A stretch of 64,000 bases of DNA from Endothia cerciana (GCA_026119935.1 JALRMH010000064.1:1-64000); one strand, 5' to 3'; positions 9,650-22,150 are shown, numbered from the stretch's first letter. A program made the numbers and translations. Notes: a model not told the origin generated them from the sequence alone.

Positions 9650-11455
9650 ATGGACACTCCGTCTTCCTCTGGTTCCCCATCAGCGGCCCCTTCTCAGGGT
9701 CCTCAAACACCTCACCACCCTACCTACACCACCGTTGGCTCGGTCTTCAACCCTCAGAGCACCACCCCAATACAGCCGCCTGCTCGCAGAGGTCGTGCTG
9801 CGAGGTGGCCTTCAACCGCCCTGTCCGACATCCATGCCTTCCACCTGTCCGTTCTGGCAAACCTTCGCACTCGTTCCCGTTCCCCCCCGACGACAGCTTC
9901 CACCCTGAAGCACTATTCGCCCTTGCAGCAAAACTGCGACCGTGCCGCCGATCCTGCCGCCGGTCTATCACACCAGAAACGAACCACGCCCGAATCTTTG
10001 TCTGTCATAACGCTGTCAAGCCCGCCTGCCCAGGAGGTGCTCGCTGATGACAAAGAGTCTGTCCGCCAGGACAACATTGCACCAGTCCAAGGCGTGGACG
10101 GCAAGGACAGCGAGGGCGGCCGGGAGGGCGAGGGCAGCAGCAGAACCGACGAGGAGGAACCGGCTCAGATGAGCAACTACAGCGTCAAGACCCTGACCAA
10201 CCTAGCATCGTACCCAAACCCTCACCAGAAGGCGGCCCGGAGAGCTCTCGACCGTGGCCGTGAGACCTCTGGTCCCACAAGCCCCAACCCTTCCCAGCAC
10301 GGACTGGACGGAGCCGGCGCTCTGCATTCTGCCTCCTTGGGTCTTTCTGGCCGAGAAGATCCCGATTACTTTCGCCTTCCCCGCAACGGCCACTGCAGTA
10401 GCTCGACCGGATCTAGTGTTCCCTCTAGTTGCCCTGGTCTACCTCGGCCTCTGACCGCTGGCCCACCTGGCCAACGACAGTACAACCCTTCCACCACCGA
10501 AGGCCCATTGCGAGCGGTGCAGGCGGGCGCCCAGGAGCCTCCGCCCCTCCTGACCGGCGAAGCCCACCCCGAGATCAAGCCGAACGCACTGCTCACGCTG
10601 GTCAGGATGCGAGAACAAGCCTCCGCCTCGGAGCCGTGCGATCCAATGTCCAGCCTCACGCTGGTCAGGATGCGAGAACAAGCCTCCGCCTCGGAGCCGT
10701 GCGATCCACTGTCCAGCCCCGAGCAATGGTTGGGGCCCCAATTGCGAATCCGCAAATCGCCATTTGAGATCGCCGACGGACTCGAGGACCCTTTTAGGGA
10801 GCACACCTGGACTAATGGCATACGAGATACCAGGACGATCGACCGAGTAAGACAGTATTATCGTAGAGGTGCCCCGCCCGAATACGATCCCGCGAACGTC
10901 GTTCCTGTCCCCGATGACAACTCTGACTTGATGGCTCAGGGCCGTCGCCTGCCTCTGAGCCTAGAGGAATGCAGGCAGAGAGATGCGCGGCCCTGGGCAG
11001 CGCTCTTCGCTGGTCACTCTGACCTCTTCAAGTCCTGGGACGAGGTACTCGCGGAGCTGCACGAGAAGCGTCGAGACAAGGAGCTGGGCCTCAGCGACTC
11101 GACTAAGCGTCGTGACGCTATTCGGCAGGCTGGGATTGATGCTGGCTTCGACTTCAACGAATCGAGCAAACCAAAGAACATTCCCATGGAATTCTTCAGG
11201 GAGATGCCGACCCACGAGGCAGCTCAACCACTGCTGGTCATGGCATACTCAAGGCTGGCTAATATGTACTTGGACAATCCCCGCCTCTGGAACACTCTAG
11301 CGGGCTCCGATAAGGTTCTGGGGCCTGAGGACGATGACCTCTGGACTTGTACCAGACGCATACACCCCCCCACGCCACCGTCCACGAACTACACCTGTCG
11401 TGTCCCACCAGCTCCCACCCCATCTGGACTGGCCGACAGAAGTGAGGGTGTTTAG
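9650..11455 (+). CDS. uncharacterised fungal protein with internal 21-residue duplication
   Basis: A 601-residue protein I cannot assign to a named family. The first 170 residues are Ser/Thr/Pro-rich and probably disordered. A more ordered-looking motif follows: MSNYSVKTLTNLASYPNPHQKAARRAL, in two overlapping pieces near residue 175. The C-terminal third (about 360-560) is charged and helix-like, with EVLAELHEKRRDKELGL and DAIRQAGIDAGFDF. Residues 315-335 and 336-356 are an in-frame tandem copy of LTLVRMREQASASEPCDP and the next three residues. No signal peptide or membrane segment is seen. The start is the first ATG of the frame. The last 40 or so residues are Pro/Thr-rich and may read past a real splice site. 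Long open frame and steady coding character support a real gene; function unknown. Confidence 0.75.
   Translation: MDTPSSSGSPSAAPSQGPQTPHHPTYTTVGSVFNPQSTTPIQPPARRGRAARWPSTALSDIHAFHLSVLANLRTRSRSPPTTASTLKHYSPLQQNCDRAADPAAGLSHQKRTTPESLSVITLSSPPAQEVLADDKESVRQDNIAPVQGVDGKDSEGGREGEGSSRTDEEEPAQMSNYSVKTLTNLASYPNPHQKAARRALDRGRETSGPTSPNPSQHGLDGAGALHSASLGLSGREDPDYFRLPRNGHCSSSTGSSVPSSCPGLPRPLTAGPPGQRQYNPSTTEGPLRAVQAGAQEPPPLLTGEAHPEIKPNALLTLVRMREQASASEPCDPMSSLTLVRMREQASASEPCDPLSSPEQWLGPQLRIRKSPFEIADGLEDPFREHTWTNGIRDTRTIDRVRQYYRRGAPPEYDPANVVPVPDDNSDLMAQGRRLPLSLEECRQRDARPWAALFAGHSDLFKSWDEVLAELHEKRRDKELGLSDSTKRRDAIRQAGIDAGFDFNESSKPKNIPMEFFREMPTHEAAQPLLVMAYSRLANMYLDNPRLWNTLAGSDKVLGPEDDDLWTCTRRIHPPTPPSTNYTCRVPPAPTPSGLADRSEGV
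10592..10717 (+). repeat. 63-nt in-frame tandem duplication in coding sequence
   Basis: Two adjacent 63-nt copies (10592-10654 and 10655-10717) appear to differ at a single base (Met versus Leu codon). The near identity implies a recent event; the length is a multiple of three, so the frame is kept. Confidence 0.92.
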
Positions 11456-13186
11456 GGGAGACTCAATATGATCATGCAGTGAGTGGGGACTTGGGGAGAA
11501 TGATTTCAGCAGACTTAGCGGGGCTGGATGTTGCCATTTGGTTGGCCACGAGGAGCCCATGGAAAAAGGCTCTTTTTGGAAGAATCGATCGACCGAGGGA
11601 GGATATTTCTTGGTCGATGGTCAGCAGTCAGTACTTGAAACGCGGAAGAGCTTTGGGAAGGATGGCTCAGCATGGAGAACTATTCGGCAGTGAACCCTCA
11701 GCAGTTTGAGCCAGGACATCGGCAGGCCAGCACGCTATGCGGGAAGGCATATACAGGATTGGAGGTGTGAACACGGTGGGCCAAAGGCGCTCTCGCTTGC
11801 GTGCATGGCATTGGTGCTTGCTCCGTCCGGGATACACAAACACAAACCTGCCTTTGCAACTTCTCGAGCGCAAGATAGTTGGGAGATTACGACACAGTGT
11901 GCTAATGACCGTCCTGAAGGACCAATATCTTACTGATTCTCGGTGCACCAACGCGAAACCTCGTCCCCCCCCCCCCCCCGGTCCTAACCACTAGGCTGTA
12001 GAAGATAAGGCCTAGACACTGAAGAACGATAAGAACATCATATCTCAAGTCCTAATTCCGTTTCAATACATAGGTGTGCTCCTAATGTCTTAAGTAGCCA
12101 GCCCTATTCCCACATTTCAGGTTGCCTAGTGACCAGTCCATGCATCGTACCCAAGCCCGAACATCCAGGAGAGCATCGCCATCGACTCCAGTGCATCTTT
12201 GCACGGTTGATGCCAGTAGTCAATGTGACCTCGACGTGAGGTCAATCGTGACAGCTGTGCCTTCCACCCTCCTCTCCATGTGAGGCCCGATGGCCTGTGA
12301 GCTCCCCAGGAGCCCCGAGCATGCCTCCCAGTGGCATCATTCGTCTGTACTCTCTCCATCTCGACCCGGCTCAACAGGCCGCGTCTTCCCTTCCCCAGTG
12401 GGTCTCCGGTGGTTCCAGCATACCGCCCATGCCGAATCTCAGAAGACATTATGCACCACACACACACAGAGAGAGAAAAAGAAAGAAAAAAAAAAGGGGG
12501 GGGGGGGGAGAAAATGTCGATATCCGCCGGCCACTTTTGTGGCAATACAGAATGCAGTTGTTGATGCAAGGAAATTGGTAGGGAGATAGGTTGGGTCGGA
12601 GAACCAAAGCCGGTGCCAGAAGATACAAAATGGTGCCAGGAAGTCGGTATTCAAGTTGAAGTGTTTTGAAAGGCATGCACAAGTGCAGCTGATGTGATGG
12701 TCTGTGAGTGATCCGCTCCCTCCTTGAGGGGTGAATGCTCGTGATTCCGTGCCCAACGCCGAGGGTGTATTCGCTCGAGGATAGAAGTTTGAAAACGTCC
12801 TGATCACTTCCCGGCATGCTAGCGCTCATCCCAGCGCAGGCACCTGAAAGACTGCAAATGCCGCAGAGGACTGTGTGTCTCAGCGTCCGTACAAGTTGCC
12901 AGACGAGCCGTTTGGGGTGTATGCGCCCTGGCCGGCCGGGGGGGGGGGGGCCGGTGGGTTGGAAGCTACATTAAGCCTCGAAGTGACATCTGAACTCGAA
13001 ACCGAGCCGGTGATCTCTTGCTGGTGTGCACAGCCGAATCGCACGAGGCCCGTGCGTTGCAGTGGAACGCCGCCACATGAACTGAAGGGAAAAGGTATAT
13101 GGACAGTTGAAGAAAAGATGCTGATGTCCATGCTGTCATTCGCAACTCGGGGGGTATCATCGATATGTGTGCCTGTGGTCGTGAGC
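11456..13186. other. intergenic between two convergent genes
   Basis: 1.7 kb between the stop at 11455 (plus) and the palI stop at 13187 (minus). It holds a poly-C run at about 11966-11979, an A/G-rich run at about 12462-12508 and a poly-G run at about 12938-12950. No supported gene; it would contain both 3' untranslated regions. Confidence 0.55.
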
Positions 13187-15419
13187 CTAGAAGGCGGGGG
13201 GGGGGTAACCGCCGCGGCCTCGGCCAGCGCCAGCCCCGTGCCCGGGCCCGCGTGCGCCTAGCAACTGGAAGTCAGGGTTGTTGTCCAACAGAATATTATT
13301 CAGTTGTGGCACAGGCCTCCGTGGAGGCACTCCCTGGTATGGCGGGCCCATCGGGGGCGGGGGGTTGCCGGGCCAGCGGGGGTTGATACCCCGCTGTGAA
13401 ATCGAGGTGAAGGTCGAGTGCTCAGACTCAGCTGGACTCCTCGCCCCGTCAGGAATGCTGTCGTATGACTGGTCAGTGTCGATAACAGGAGGCGGCGTAG
13501 ATCTTTGAAAAATAGGAGGGGCCACAACAGGAGGCTCAGCGAAGCGAGGGTCTATGTCCTCGACATAGGATGTCTCTTCCTTGGGAGGCTCGGGCCCCGG
13601 GCTACCACGGCTCGGAGGACTGCCGCCTGGCTGCAGCGGCGGAGGCAGGGCGGAGGGGTGGGCCGGGCGAGCAGGAGAACTGCGCCCGGCGTCCTGATCC
13701 CAGGCTGGGCGCACCGGCACGTAGTGTCTGTGTCGAGGTGTTAGTACCGACAAGGACCCAGGAGGGTTGCGGTTGTGTGCCCGGGGGCGCTTACTCATCT
13801 GGCTGGCTGTAGTGGCTCCCGCTCATATATGCGTCGTGGTGGCGGGTGGGGGTTCCTCGGCCCTGCTGCAAGCCCACCATGCCTATTATGTCCGCGTCAC
13901 TGTCTCGGAACTGCTGAGGTTGACCAGGGCTGCCGCCCCGTGCAAACATCTCGCCGGGCTGGGCAGCCGCGATGTCATCCATGGCGCCAGGCAGAGGCGG
14001 TGGAGATTCTGCGCGGGGTAGGTCCGAGTCCCGATTCGGATTGTACGCCTCGTAGCTGTTCCCGGCCGGGACGCTCGGCATCGAAGCGTCCATATTGTTC
14101 ATGCCGTAGCCAGGAGCTGATGGCGGACCGGGTGACGGCTGTCTGGCGCCGTAAGGGTCATAAGTCGGCGGTGGTGGAGGCCGACCGCCCCGCATCATAG
14201 GCCCGCCGTAGCCTCTCGGCGGAGGGCCGTAGCCTCCGCGGCCTGGTGGAGGCGGTCCATATCCTCCGCGCCCCGGTGGGCCATATCCCCCTCTGCCCGG
14301 CCCAGGAGCGTACGGAGCATAGCCAGCCCTGGGGGCGCCGTAACCACCGCGGCCACGGTATCCACCAGGTGGCATCCCCGGCCCCATCGCCCCGCGGCCA
14401 CGCGGCCGTTGGCCCTCGACGGAGGGCCGGCGCACGCCGTATGCGTCGGGAGGTGCGTTGATGGGGTTGCCGTACTGATCCCTCGAAGGCTGCCTCCGAG
14501 GGCCAGGGCCGACAGGGCCGTTGTACGCGACCTCTGAGCTGTGGATGTCCATGACCGGCATATTGGGCGACCTCTCCGACGGAGAGCGCTGTGTAAGCGG
14601 GATGCGCTCGTCGCTGGTGTCCTTCTCGTAGGACGCGAAGGCGGGTAGCTTGTCGGTGCCGCCGGCGGCCCCGCTGACGGTGGGCATGGTAGGCTGCACG
14701 GCGGGCGGGATGGCGGTCTCCTTCTGCCTGTTGTAATAGTTCTCCCCGCTCATCTCGGCATTTTCCGCGATGCGCTTCTTCCTTGCCTTCCTGTTGACGA
14801 CGGTCCTCCGCATGGCACACGAAACCAGGGTGCCCAGGGCGACGAGGATGGTTGCCGCGAGCACAAAGTAGGAACCGAAGGCCATGTGGGGCACAAAGAG
14901 CAGCACATCGACGAGGAACGCCAGGAGGCAGAGGAGGAAATCGATGATGCTCGTGATGAAGATGGCGAGCAGATACCTGGAGGAATGTGAGGGGGAGTGG
15001 AGGTGGGATACGATGGCGAGGATCAGGTTGACCAGCGTGACCAGGGCTGCAACAGGATGGACGATGAGGATGGTGGAGAGGGTCGACCTGGTGCCCTGGG
15101 GCAGGTCAAAGTCGCTGTTCTTGCCATCCGACTCCTGGAGGCTCGCTGCTCAAAGTGGTCAGCATCCTGATACACACACACACACACGCGCGCGCGCGCG
15201 CGCGCGCGAGGAGGTCCTCGGCCGAGACATACTGGCATCGTAGCCGATCTCAATGCTGCTGCAGGTACTCCCGTGACAGTATCCAAAGACGCCGAAGTCG
15301 AAACCATCAAAGGAGCCGAGCGGTATGGACTGTATGATCGGGGTTGAGAGGACCGAGATCAGCAGCAGCCCGAAAGCCACGAACAGCAGAAAGGACAGCG
15401 GCGTCGCCGGTCGCAGCAT
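13187..15419 (-). CDS. palI: pH-response regulator palI/RIM9
   Basis: Plasma-membrane component of the Pal/Rim alkaline-pH signalling pathway, which leads to activation of PacC/Rim101. Three exons: 15419-15233, 15145-13795 and 13727-13187, with donors GTATGT and GTAAGC, giving 692 residues. The N terminus MLRPATPLSFLLFVAFGLLL and the following SVLSTPIIQSIPLGSFDG are the family signature. A conserved FGVFGYC plus a second Cys follows near residues 46-54 in the extracellular loop. Four membrane spans lie near residues 8-28, 85-110, 120-147 and 152-176. The long tail is cytosolic and low-complexity, with repeated RGGYGPP units, and ends in a region containing YVEDIDPRFAEPP, also typical of palI. 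Intron 1 carries alternating (CG)n(CA)n. Identification is firm. Confidence 0.95.
15172..15208. repeat. (CA)n(CG)n microsatellite in palI intron 1
   Basis: A CA array joined to a CG array, 37 bp in all, fully inside the 87-bp first intron of palI. Pure purine-pyrimidine alternation of this kind can adopt Z-DNA. Confidence 0.88.
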
Positions 15420-17387
15420 CGTGACTGCGGCTGCCCCAGCAGGAGGGAGAGGTCCAGGAGAGGCAGAGGGCGGGGGTTCAGGCCAGCGCCGTCAAGACGC
15501 GGCGGGGGAGAGGTGGTTGTCCACAGCCGAGCCGGAGGGAGACGCGACGTTCTCTAGGTCGAGGGGCCGGTGCGGGCGATGGACTCCAACCCGAGACACA
15601 GCAGTGAGGTGTTGTTCGGGGCGGCGCGTCTCGGCAACATTGACGGACGGAGACCAGACTCGTCGTACAGATTGGCCAACTCGACAGCCAGCCGATGGGG
15701 GCACCCGCCTGACCGCGTCCCTTGGCCTGGGGGGGGGGGGGGGGAGGTGGTCCGAGGCGAGGTTGAACTTGTGGTGTAGGAACGATCACCAGTTACGATG
15801 GGCAGATCGCCCTTTCTTCGGGTCCTTTCCTGGTTCCCTCGGTGCCAATCCCTTCAATCGTGTTTCGTCCTGTCGGGGGAGGGGGGGGGGGATCGGTGGG
15901 ATCAGCTCTGCATTGCAGACGGGTGGTGATCTTCTGAGTTGTGGCCGTCGGGGGTTGCTGCGCTGGCTGGGCGTTGTAAAGGAATGTGAGGAGAGGGTTG
16001 GTTGTCTGGTGGTTGGCTGGCCTTCGAGGTCAGTCGACGGCGGCGAGGTACAGAGTGGGAGGGAGTGCGTCGTTGGGCGAGGCGCAGGACAGGACAGGGC
16101 AGGGCAGAGGAGGGCAGGGCAGAGCAGAGCAGAGCAGAGGGAGGGCACACCACACCAGACAGCTGCGACAGGAAGGGGAGTGGGGCGCTGGAAGGAGAAG
16201 TCGCAGAGCAGGCACACCCCCCCCGACGCCGGCAGGGATTGATTGATTACCTTACGGTTGGGCGTGCGCAAGCTTATTTCCAGGCCTCTCTCTTCTTCCC
16301 TCTTAGTTGCATACAAGCGACCGGATTCTAAATTACATACGGATACGATGACAACGGTCTTTTTTCATCTGCGATTCCGGCTCTCGTTATCTCGCGCGGT
16401 GGCATTACCGCCCAGAGGGCCTCCCAGCCCCATCGCCACATTACATACATTACATGTTTGTCCCTGGGGCGGCCTGTGTTGGCTGCTGCTGCTGTCAGGG
16501 GCGCAGGGCTCATGCAGTCCTTGTTGACCCCATCCCCTGAGGCTCGACGGGAGGTCAACTCTGGTGTGTGTGGTGCCTCTCTCTCTCCCCCCCTCTCTCT
16601 CCCTCCCCTTCTCTCCCCCTCTCTATCTCTATCCCTATGGGTCCCTATCTTCTACCAGGTATATCACCCCTTCCCCCTCCCCCCCCCAGGTTCATTCAGA
16701 TCTGAGATGATAATATGAACTTTAGCATAACAAGTACCCTCCCTGCTCGTATCCTGTTGTTACGAGCGGCGTTCCTAACCTACAATGGACCAAGGGCTGG
16801 CCCCCTAGCGGGAGAACGCCTGACCATATATGCCCAGGTGCACAGCAGCGCGCAACCCGACAAGCCGGGTTCTGCGATAGGCGGTCCCCTAGAGAGCAGG
16901 TCGACCTCGAGCCGGGTCGAGCCGAGGCGAGTCGTTAGCCGGGCCCAACGAGGTCGAGTCCCAACCCGTCCCAAGAACGATGCCCGGGCTGGCTGGGAGG
17001 GGGGGGCCACAGGGCCACTAACTAGGTCGAGTTTGGCCACCCGCCCACGCCAGCACCCGAGGTGGTCCCAAATCCCCTCCAATGATGGCTTCATCTGGAC
17101 TCGATAGAAATTCCAAACAGCCCCCAACCCCGTCTCCTCCCGAACCGAACACCACCACCAAGCCCCCCTCCCCACCCCGTCGGCGTGGTATTGATTGGCC
17201 TGGCCTGCGGGTCAGGAAACCAGGCCTGCAGCATGAACCTTGACCATGCGGGCCAGACCAAGTTTGCTGGCCACCCTCCCGCGCCCCCACACGATACCTG
17301 CTGCAGCAGCTCGGCATTGCTTTCGCCCAACGGCTTGGTCGGGCCCGCTCTTGGCTGTGGCTGTGGCTTGAGGACGGGCATAGACAG

Positions 17388-17418
<31 letters not shown>

Positions 17419-19984
17419 ATCATACATGGTAGTGATGGGCGCCTGGAGCTGATCGCCGACGTGCGATTACTTCTGGCGAGAGGGCCACACACAAGTACGG
17501 ACGAAGGCGCATGATCGGCCCAGGGGTGCCGGGGGCACCAGGAGGGCCGGAACGTACATAGTACATGACGGGAATGCAGCTATCGAGTTGTCAACCCTAG
17601 GGGTTTCAGAACGGTCAATCCCAAACCACCCGGGGCCCACTCCGAAGTGCGCATTGCGACCAAGACCACATTTTTATCCCCATCCGAAGCCTGTGCGCCT
17701 CATCTCGACCGGCCGGGGCCAGTTAAGGGCCATGGAGCGGTACCCTGTGCTGTGGCAGCCGTCTAGACTCATTCATGCCCTGCTGCCGTTGACATCTGTC
17801 GCCCTCGGGAGAGACTGCCTGGATGCGGGTGCTGCCGGTCCCTGAAGAGCTTGCGATAGCAGATCCAGCAGGTCCAGCATGAAGAAGAGGACCACCCCTT
17901 GTCGCAGTCCTCATCAGGGCGCGGAAGACCACCCCGGATCCTGGCAACCCAGGCCGAAGGATCGCCGGTCTCTTCCTTCTACTGCCTACTTTACATAGGC
18001 CTGCTACTCAGGCTTTTTCTTCTCCGTGCAAGCTTTGCGGTGACGCGGTGTCCGCCCAAATGCCCATGTACCACATGGTAACCATCGATCAGGCTTCGGC
18101 CAGGCGGGCCAACGTCCCGCAGTGCTCTCGTGCGCCGTCGGTATGAACTGATGCATCGGTCAGGTCTGTATATCCGCAGTGCATCCTTGCGACATCCCGG
18201 GGCTGTTCGACGGGTGACATCAGTCTCCGAGCTGCCCCTCCTCTGGAGGTACCAAGAAGAAGACAAGACAACGTCGTCGTCGTGAGGGGGAAGAGGCCCC
18301 CTCGCCGTGCTGCGGGAAGAGGGGAACCCCCCATCCCGACGTGGTCAACTCATCTCTGCGACACCAGCGAGACCCTGAACCCTCCCCCTATGGCCGCCTG
18401 GTCGACGGCCGGCCGGTCTGTACGAGTGACCTGCACTCTCGATCTCGTGTAGGGCTCATGTCGGACCGCTACGGCAGGACTTTCCGTCCTGTGCGGCCCG
18501 GGCAACGACATCATGTCGACTGATCAGATCCCACAGGCCGGCCTCCTGTCCTCGCGTTCCTCCAGGCTGGTTGGAGGGGCCATTCATCTCATGGGGCTTC
18601 CCCCCCCTCCCCCCCCGGGGGCGGCAGCAGCAGACGACAACTCGGCTGTACACCTTGCCCTGCGGCGACCGTCACAGATTGACTGCATGACGGCGGCCCC
18701 GAGGAGCCGCCCTCCCCGCGGTAGCGAGACCCGTCCATAAAAGGAAAAAGAGGAAGACAGAGTTCCGATCTGACGGCACTGGGTGGTCGCGTAGCCCTGG
18801 GGGCCGGGGTGGAGCGCCCGGCCTCGCGTTTCACCTCCTCATCCGGGCGTGGCTGTGAGGTATCGGACCCTGGTTTCCTCGTTGACCTCCAGGCCGGCGG
18901 CCATCGCCCAGGTGAGGGCCCGCCTGTCGTCTCAGGAGCCGGGCTGCGGAGGCACCCAGGACAGGAGACGAGCCGCTCGCCGGGCCATGCACCTGTCCTC
19001 GCCCCCCCGGTCCCCCATGATACTACCTAGCAGGCAATACATACCAATATGAACGCCGGCCCTTGGAGAGAGGGCGAGTTTGCCCGCCACGCGAGGGGGA
19101 GGAGGCAGCCGGCAACGAGGCCCTCCGTGGGACGATCGGCTATGGATGGGTGCGGCAGAACAAAGTCTTCCGGGGGCTGGAGGGGAGGGAAGAATGACCC
19201 CCTAGCGGGATGGTCTCCTGCGCGATAACCTCAGCGCCTGCTTGCTGCAGGTCACCTCAGTGCCTGACCGTAGGGTTAGCCTGTGATCGCGCCACTAGCT
19301 GGTATGTAGATGGTATCCCGTGGAGCGTCCCTCCACGAGAGGATCCTCGGGTGCTTGTATCCCCAGCGAGACGACCCCCGGTGGCGGCACCTCCCTTGTG
19401 CTACAGCAAGCACATCTTAGTATTCGCGAGGGAGGGGAGAGAGAAAAAAGAACAAGACAAAAGTAAAAGACAAACAAGACCGTGTGTGTCCCCAGGCTTC
19501 TGGGTTGCTGGTGTCCCCCAGGTCCTGCCTGAGTGCTTGATCCATAACGACGTCGGCCGCCTCCCAGCAAGACTGCCCAGTCCGTCTAGCAGTCCCGTGT
19601 GGCTGTATCCGTAGTAGTCTGCCACGGGAGAGTAAAAGAAAAAACAAACAAGCAAACAAACAAATAAATAACCAAACAAACAGATGGCCCGGTCGGCTCA
19701 GCGTGTAAGCCGTCGCAGGAGGGGGGAAGGGTCTTCGGCGTATCCGGCGCTCCGGCCCAGGGGTCCAACGCGGCAGGCTCGGTGTCAGGCCAGGCCTAAC
19801 CCCGACCCTGTCGTCATCGACGTCTAGGCTAGAAGAAAACGTCCCGTGCTTATGTACATACTGTACTTAGCTCCTCGCCGCCGCCTACATACTTTCTCTC
19901 TTCCTCCCCGCCCCGTCGCGAGATGCATACCGCCACCACCTCATAGCCAGCCATACTGACCCTCCCCTCAGACCCAGGGCGGCT
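15420..19984. other. intergenic between divergent palI and MCP2-like genes
   Basis: 4.6 kb shared upstream region of two divergent genes. Poly-G runs sit near 15730-15743 and 15879-15891, a GGGCAG/AGCAG-type array at about 16090-16140, C/T-rich sequence at about 16575-16690 and a (CA)n array at about 17388-17415. Many short open frames, none with a recognisable domain. One GCCAAG hexamer, a possible PacC site, lies on the minus strand at 15721-15726, which is no more than chance expectation. Confidence 0.5.
17388..17415. repeat. (CA)n microsatellite
   Basis: About 13 CA dinucleotides in non-coding sequence. Confidence 0.88.
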
Positions 19985-22150
19985 ATGTTCCGCCAAAACA
20001 TAGCCAGAGGCCTTCGCCGGCACCCGCTGCCCACGTGCGCCCACCCCTCCGCGCCGGGCGGATCCGTCGCCCAGCGTGCCAGCGTGCGCACGCGACACCT
20101 CTCGACCTCCTACTCCTACTCCTACCCCTCCTCCTCCTCCTCCTCCTCCTCCTCCTCCTCCGGCGGCCCCTTCCAGCCCCTCCGCGGGCCCCCACCGCCC
20201 TCCTCCCTCGGCGCGCCCCGCGCGGCGCGGAGCTACACCCGCACGCGGAGATGGGGCCGGCGCCTGCTCGTCCTGCTCGCGGCCGGCGGCGCGCTGTACC
20301 TGGCCGACCGGCAGGCCTACGCCTCGGGCCTGGCGCGCTCGCTCCGCACCTTCGGCACGGGCGTGCTGGTGGCGCTCGACTACAAGATCAACTTCCGCGC
20401 GAGCCCGCTCCCCGTCGTCGGCGCCGCCGGCGGCATCCCGGAGCTCCACCGGCGGAGCGCCGAGCGCCTGTCCGGGCTGCTGCGGCACAACGGGGGCCTG
20501 TACCTGAAGATCGGCCAGGCCATCGCCATGCAGAGCGCCGTGCTGCCGCCCGAGTTCCAGAGGATGTTCGCGCGCATGTTTGACGACGCGCCGAGCGTGC
20601 CGTGGGAGGACGTGGAGCGGGTCATCCGGCAGGACTTCGGCGGGCGCGGGGCGGACGAGGTGTTCGGGGTGAGCTGGGCCGGCCAGGAGGGCCGGGGCGT
20701 CATGGAGCGGGCCGCCAGGGCGAGCGCCAGCGTCGCGCAGGTGCACTGGGCCAGGCTGAGCGACGGGAGGGAGGTCGCGGTGAAGATCCAGAAGCCCGAG
20801 ATCAAGAAGCAGATCGGGTGGGACCTGTGGGCCTTCAGGTGCGTAAACGGCTAACGGACGGACCTCCCCCCCTCCCCCTCCCCCGGGCGGCGCGGGGCCC
20901 CTACGGTGCTGACGCGGCCTGCACGCACACCCCACAGGGTCGTCACCTGGGCCTACTCCCGCTGGTTCGACATCCCGCTCTACTCCCTCGTGCCGTTCAT
21001 CACGGAGCGCCTCGAGCTCGAGACCGACTTCCTCAACGAGGCCAGGAACTCCGAGACCATGCGGCGCCTCGTCGCCGGCGAGCCGTCCCTCCGCGGCCGC
21101 GTCTACGTCCCCGTCGTCTACCCGGAGCTCAGCTCCGGGCGCGTCCTGACCACCGAGTGGGTCGAGGGCATCCGTCTGTGGGACAAGGCCGCCATGACGG
21201 GGCCCTGGCTCGGCGGCCGCGGGGAGGGCTCCCCCGGCGCGCACGGGGGCCGGCTCGACCCGCCGGACATGCAGGCGCTCCGCCGGCGGCTGCGGGAGGG
21301 CCCGGACAGCCGGGCGCTCAAGCCGGACCGGACGGGGTGGAAGGGCCCCCGGGGCACGGGCGGGCTGGGCCTGAGCCCGAGGGAGGTCATGACGACGATG
21401 GTGGACCTGTTCTCGGCGCAGATCTTCAAGTGGGGCGTCGTGCACTGCGACCCGCACCCGGGCAACATCTTCATCCGCAGGCTGCCGTCCGGGCGCGCGG
21501 AGCTGGTGCTCATCGACCACGGCCTGTACGTCTACATGAGCCCCAGGTTCAGGCACGAGTACGCCCTGTTCTGGAAGGGCCTGATGACGTTCGACAACGC
21601 GACGGTCCGGCGGGTCACCGAGGGGTGGGGCATCAGGGCGGCGGACATGTTCGCGAGCGCGACGCTCCTGCGGCCCTACGAGGGCGGGAGCCAGGAGTTC
21701 AGGCGGGGCCTCCTCGAGGGCGCGGGCCGGAGCGCCGGCGAGCGGCAGTACGAGATGCAGAGGCGCATGAAGCAGGGGGTCCGGGACATCCTGGCCGACG
21801 AGGACAGGTGGCCCAAGGAGCTGATCTTCATCGGGCGCAACATGCGGATCGTGCAGGGCAACAACCAGTACCTGGGGAGCCCGGTGAACAGGGTCAAGGT
21901 GATGGGCGAGTGGGCGAGCAGGAGCCTGTCCACAGACCCGAGCCTCCCGTGGCGGGAGAGGCTGGGCAACCGCTGGCGGCACCTGCTGTTCAAGGCGGTG
22001 CTGTGGGGCACGGATGTCGTCTTCTACTTCTTCAGGATCCGCCAGTGGCTGGGCCTCGGGGCCGGCATGGAGGACGAGATCGAGAACAGCATGAAGGGCA
22101 TGGCGAAGGAGATGGGCGTGGAGCTGCAGCACGGCCTCTTCGAGGGGTGA
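19985..22150 (+). CDS. ABC1/UbiB (ADCK)-family mitochondrial protein, MCP2/CQD2-like
   Basis: Atypical kinase-like protein of the ABC1/UbiB family. Yeast relatives Mcp2/Cqd2 sit at the inner mitochondrial membrane and affect lipid homeostasis and coenzyme Q distribution. Two exons, 19985-20838 and 20938-22150 (99-bp intron, donor GTGCGT, acceptor CCACAG), give 688 residues. The N terminus is basic and Ser-rich, as in a mitochondrial presequence, followed by a hydrophobic segment near residues 95-105. The family KxGQ motif is in GLYLKIGQAIAMQSAVLPPEF at about 172-192 (quoted in overlapping parts: GLYLKIGQ and AIAMQSAVLPPEF). VAVKIQKPE supplies the ATP-site Lys near 267, HCDPHPGNIF the catalytic-loop Asp near 455, and LIDHGL replaces DFG near 477. 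A Gly/Arg-rich insert of about 60 residues lies before the catalytic loop. Family certain, exact orthologue probable. Confidence 0.9.
20099..20160 (+). repeat. TCC/CTC triplet array coding for a serine run
   Basis: CTC/TCC triplets inside exon 1 of the MCP2-like gene give a Ser run in the presumed presequence. Confidence 0.8.

Noticed and set aside
15721..15726. GCCAAG hexamer upstream of palI as a PacC site
   Set aside because: A single six-base match in a 4.6-kb region is expected by chance; no cluster was seen.
19850..22132. Very long minus-strand open frame (760 codons) over the MCP2-like gene
   Set aside because: It is the antisense shadow of a strongly supported GC-rich gene; its composition (His, Pro, Arg, Ala) is what antisense GC-rich coding DNA gives, and no family is recognisable.
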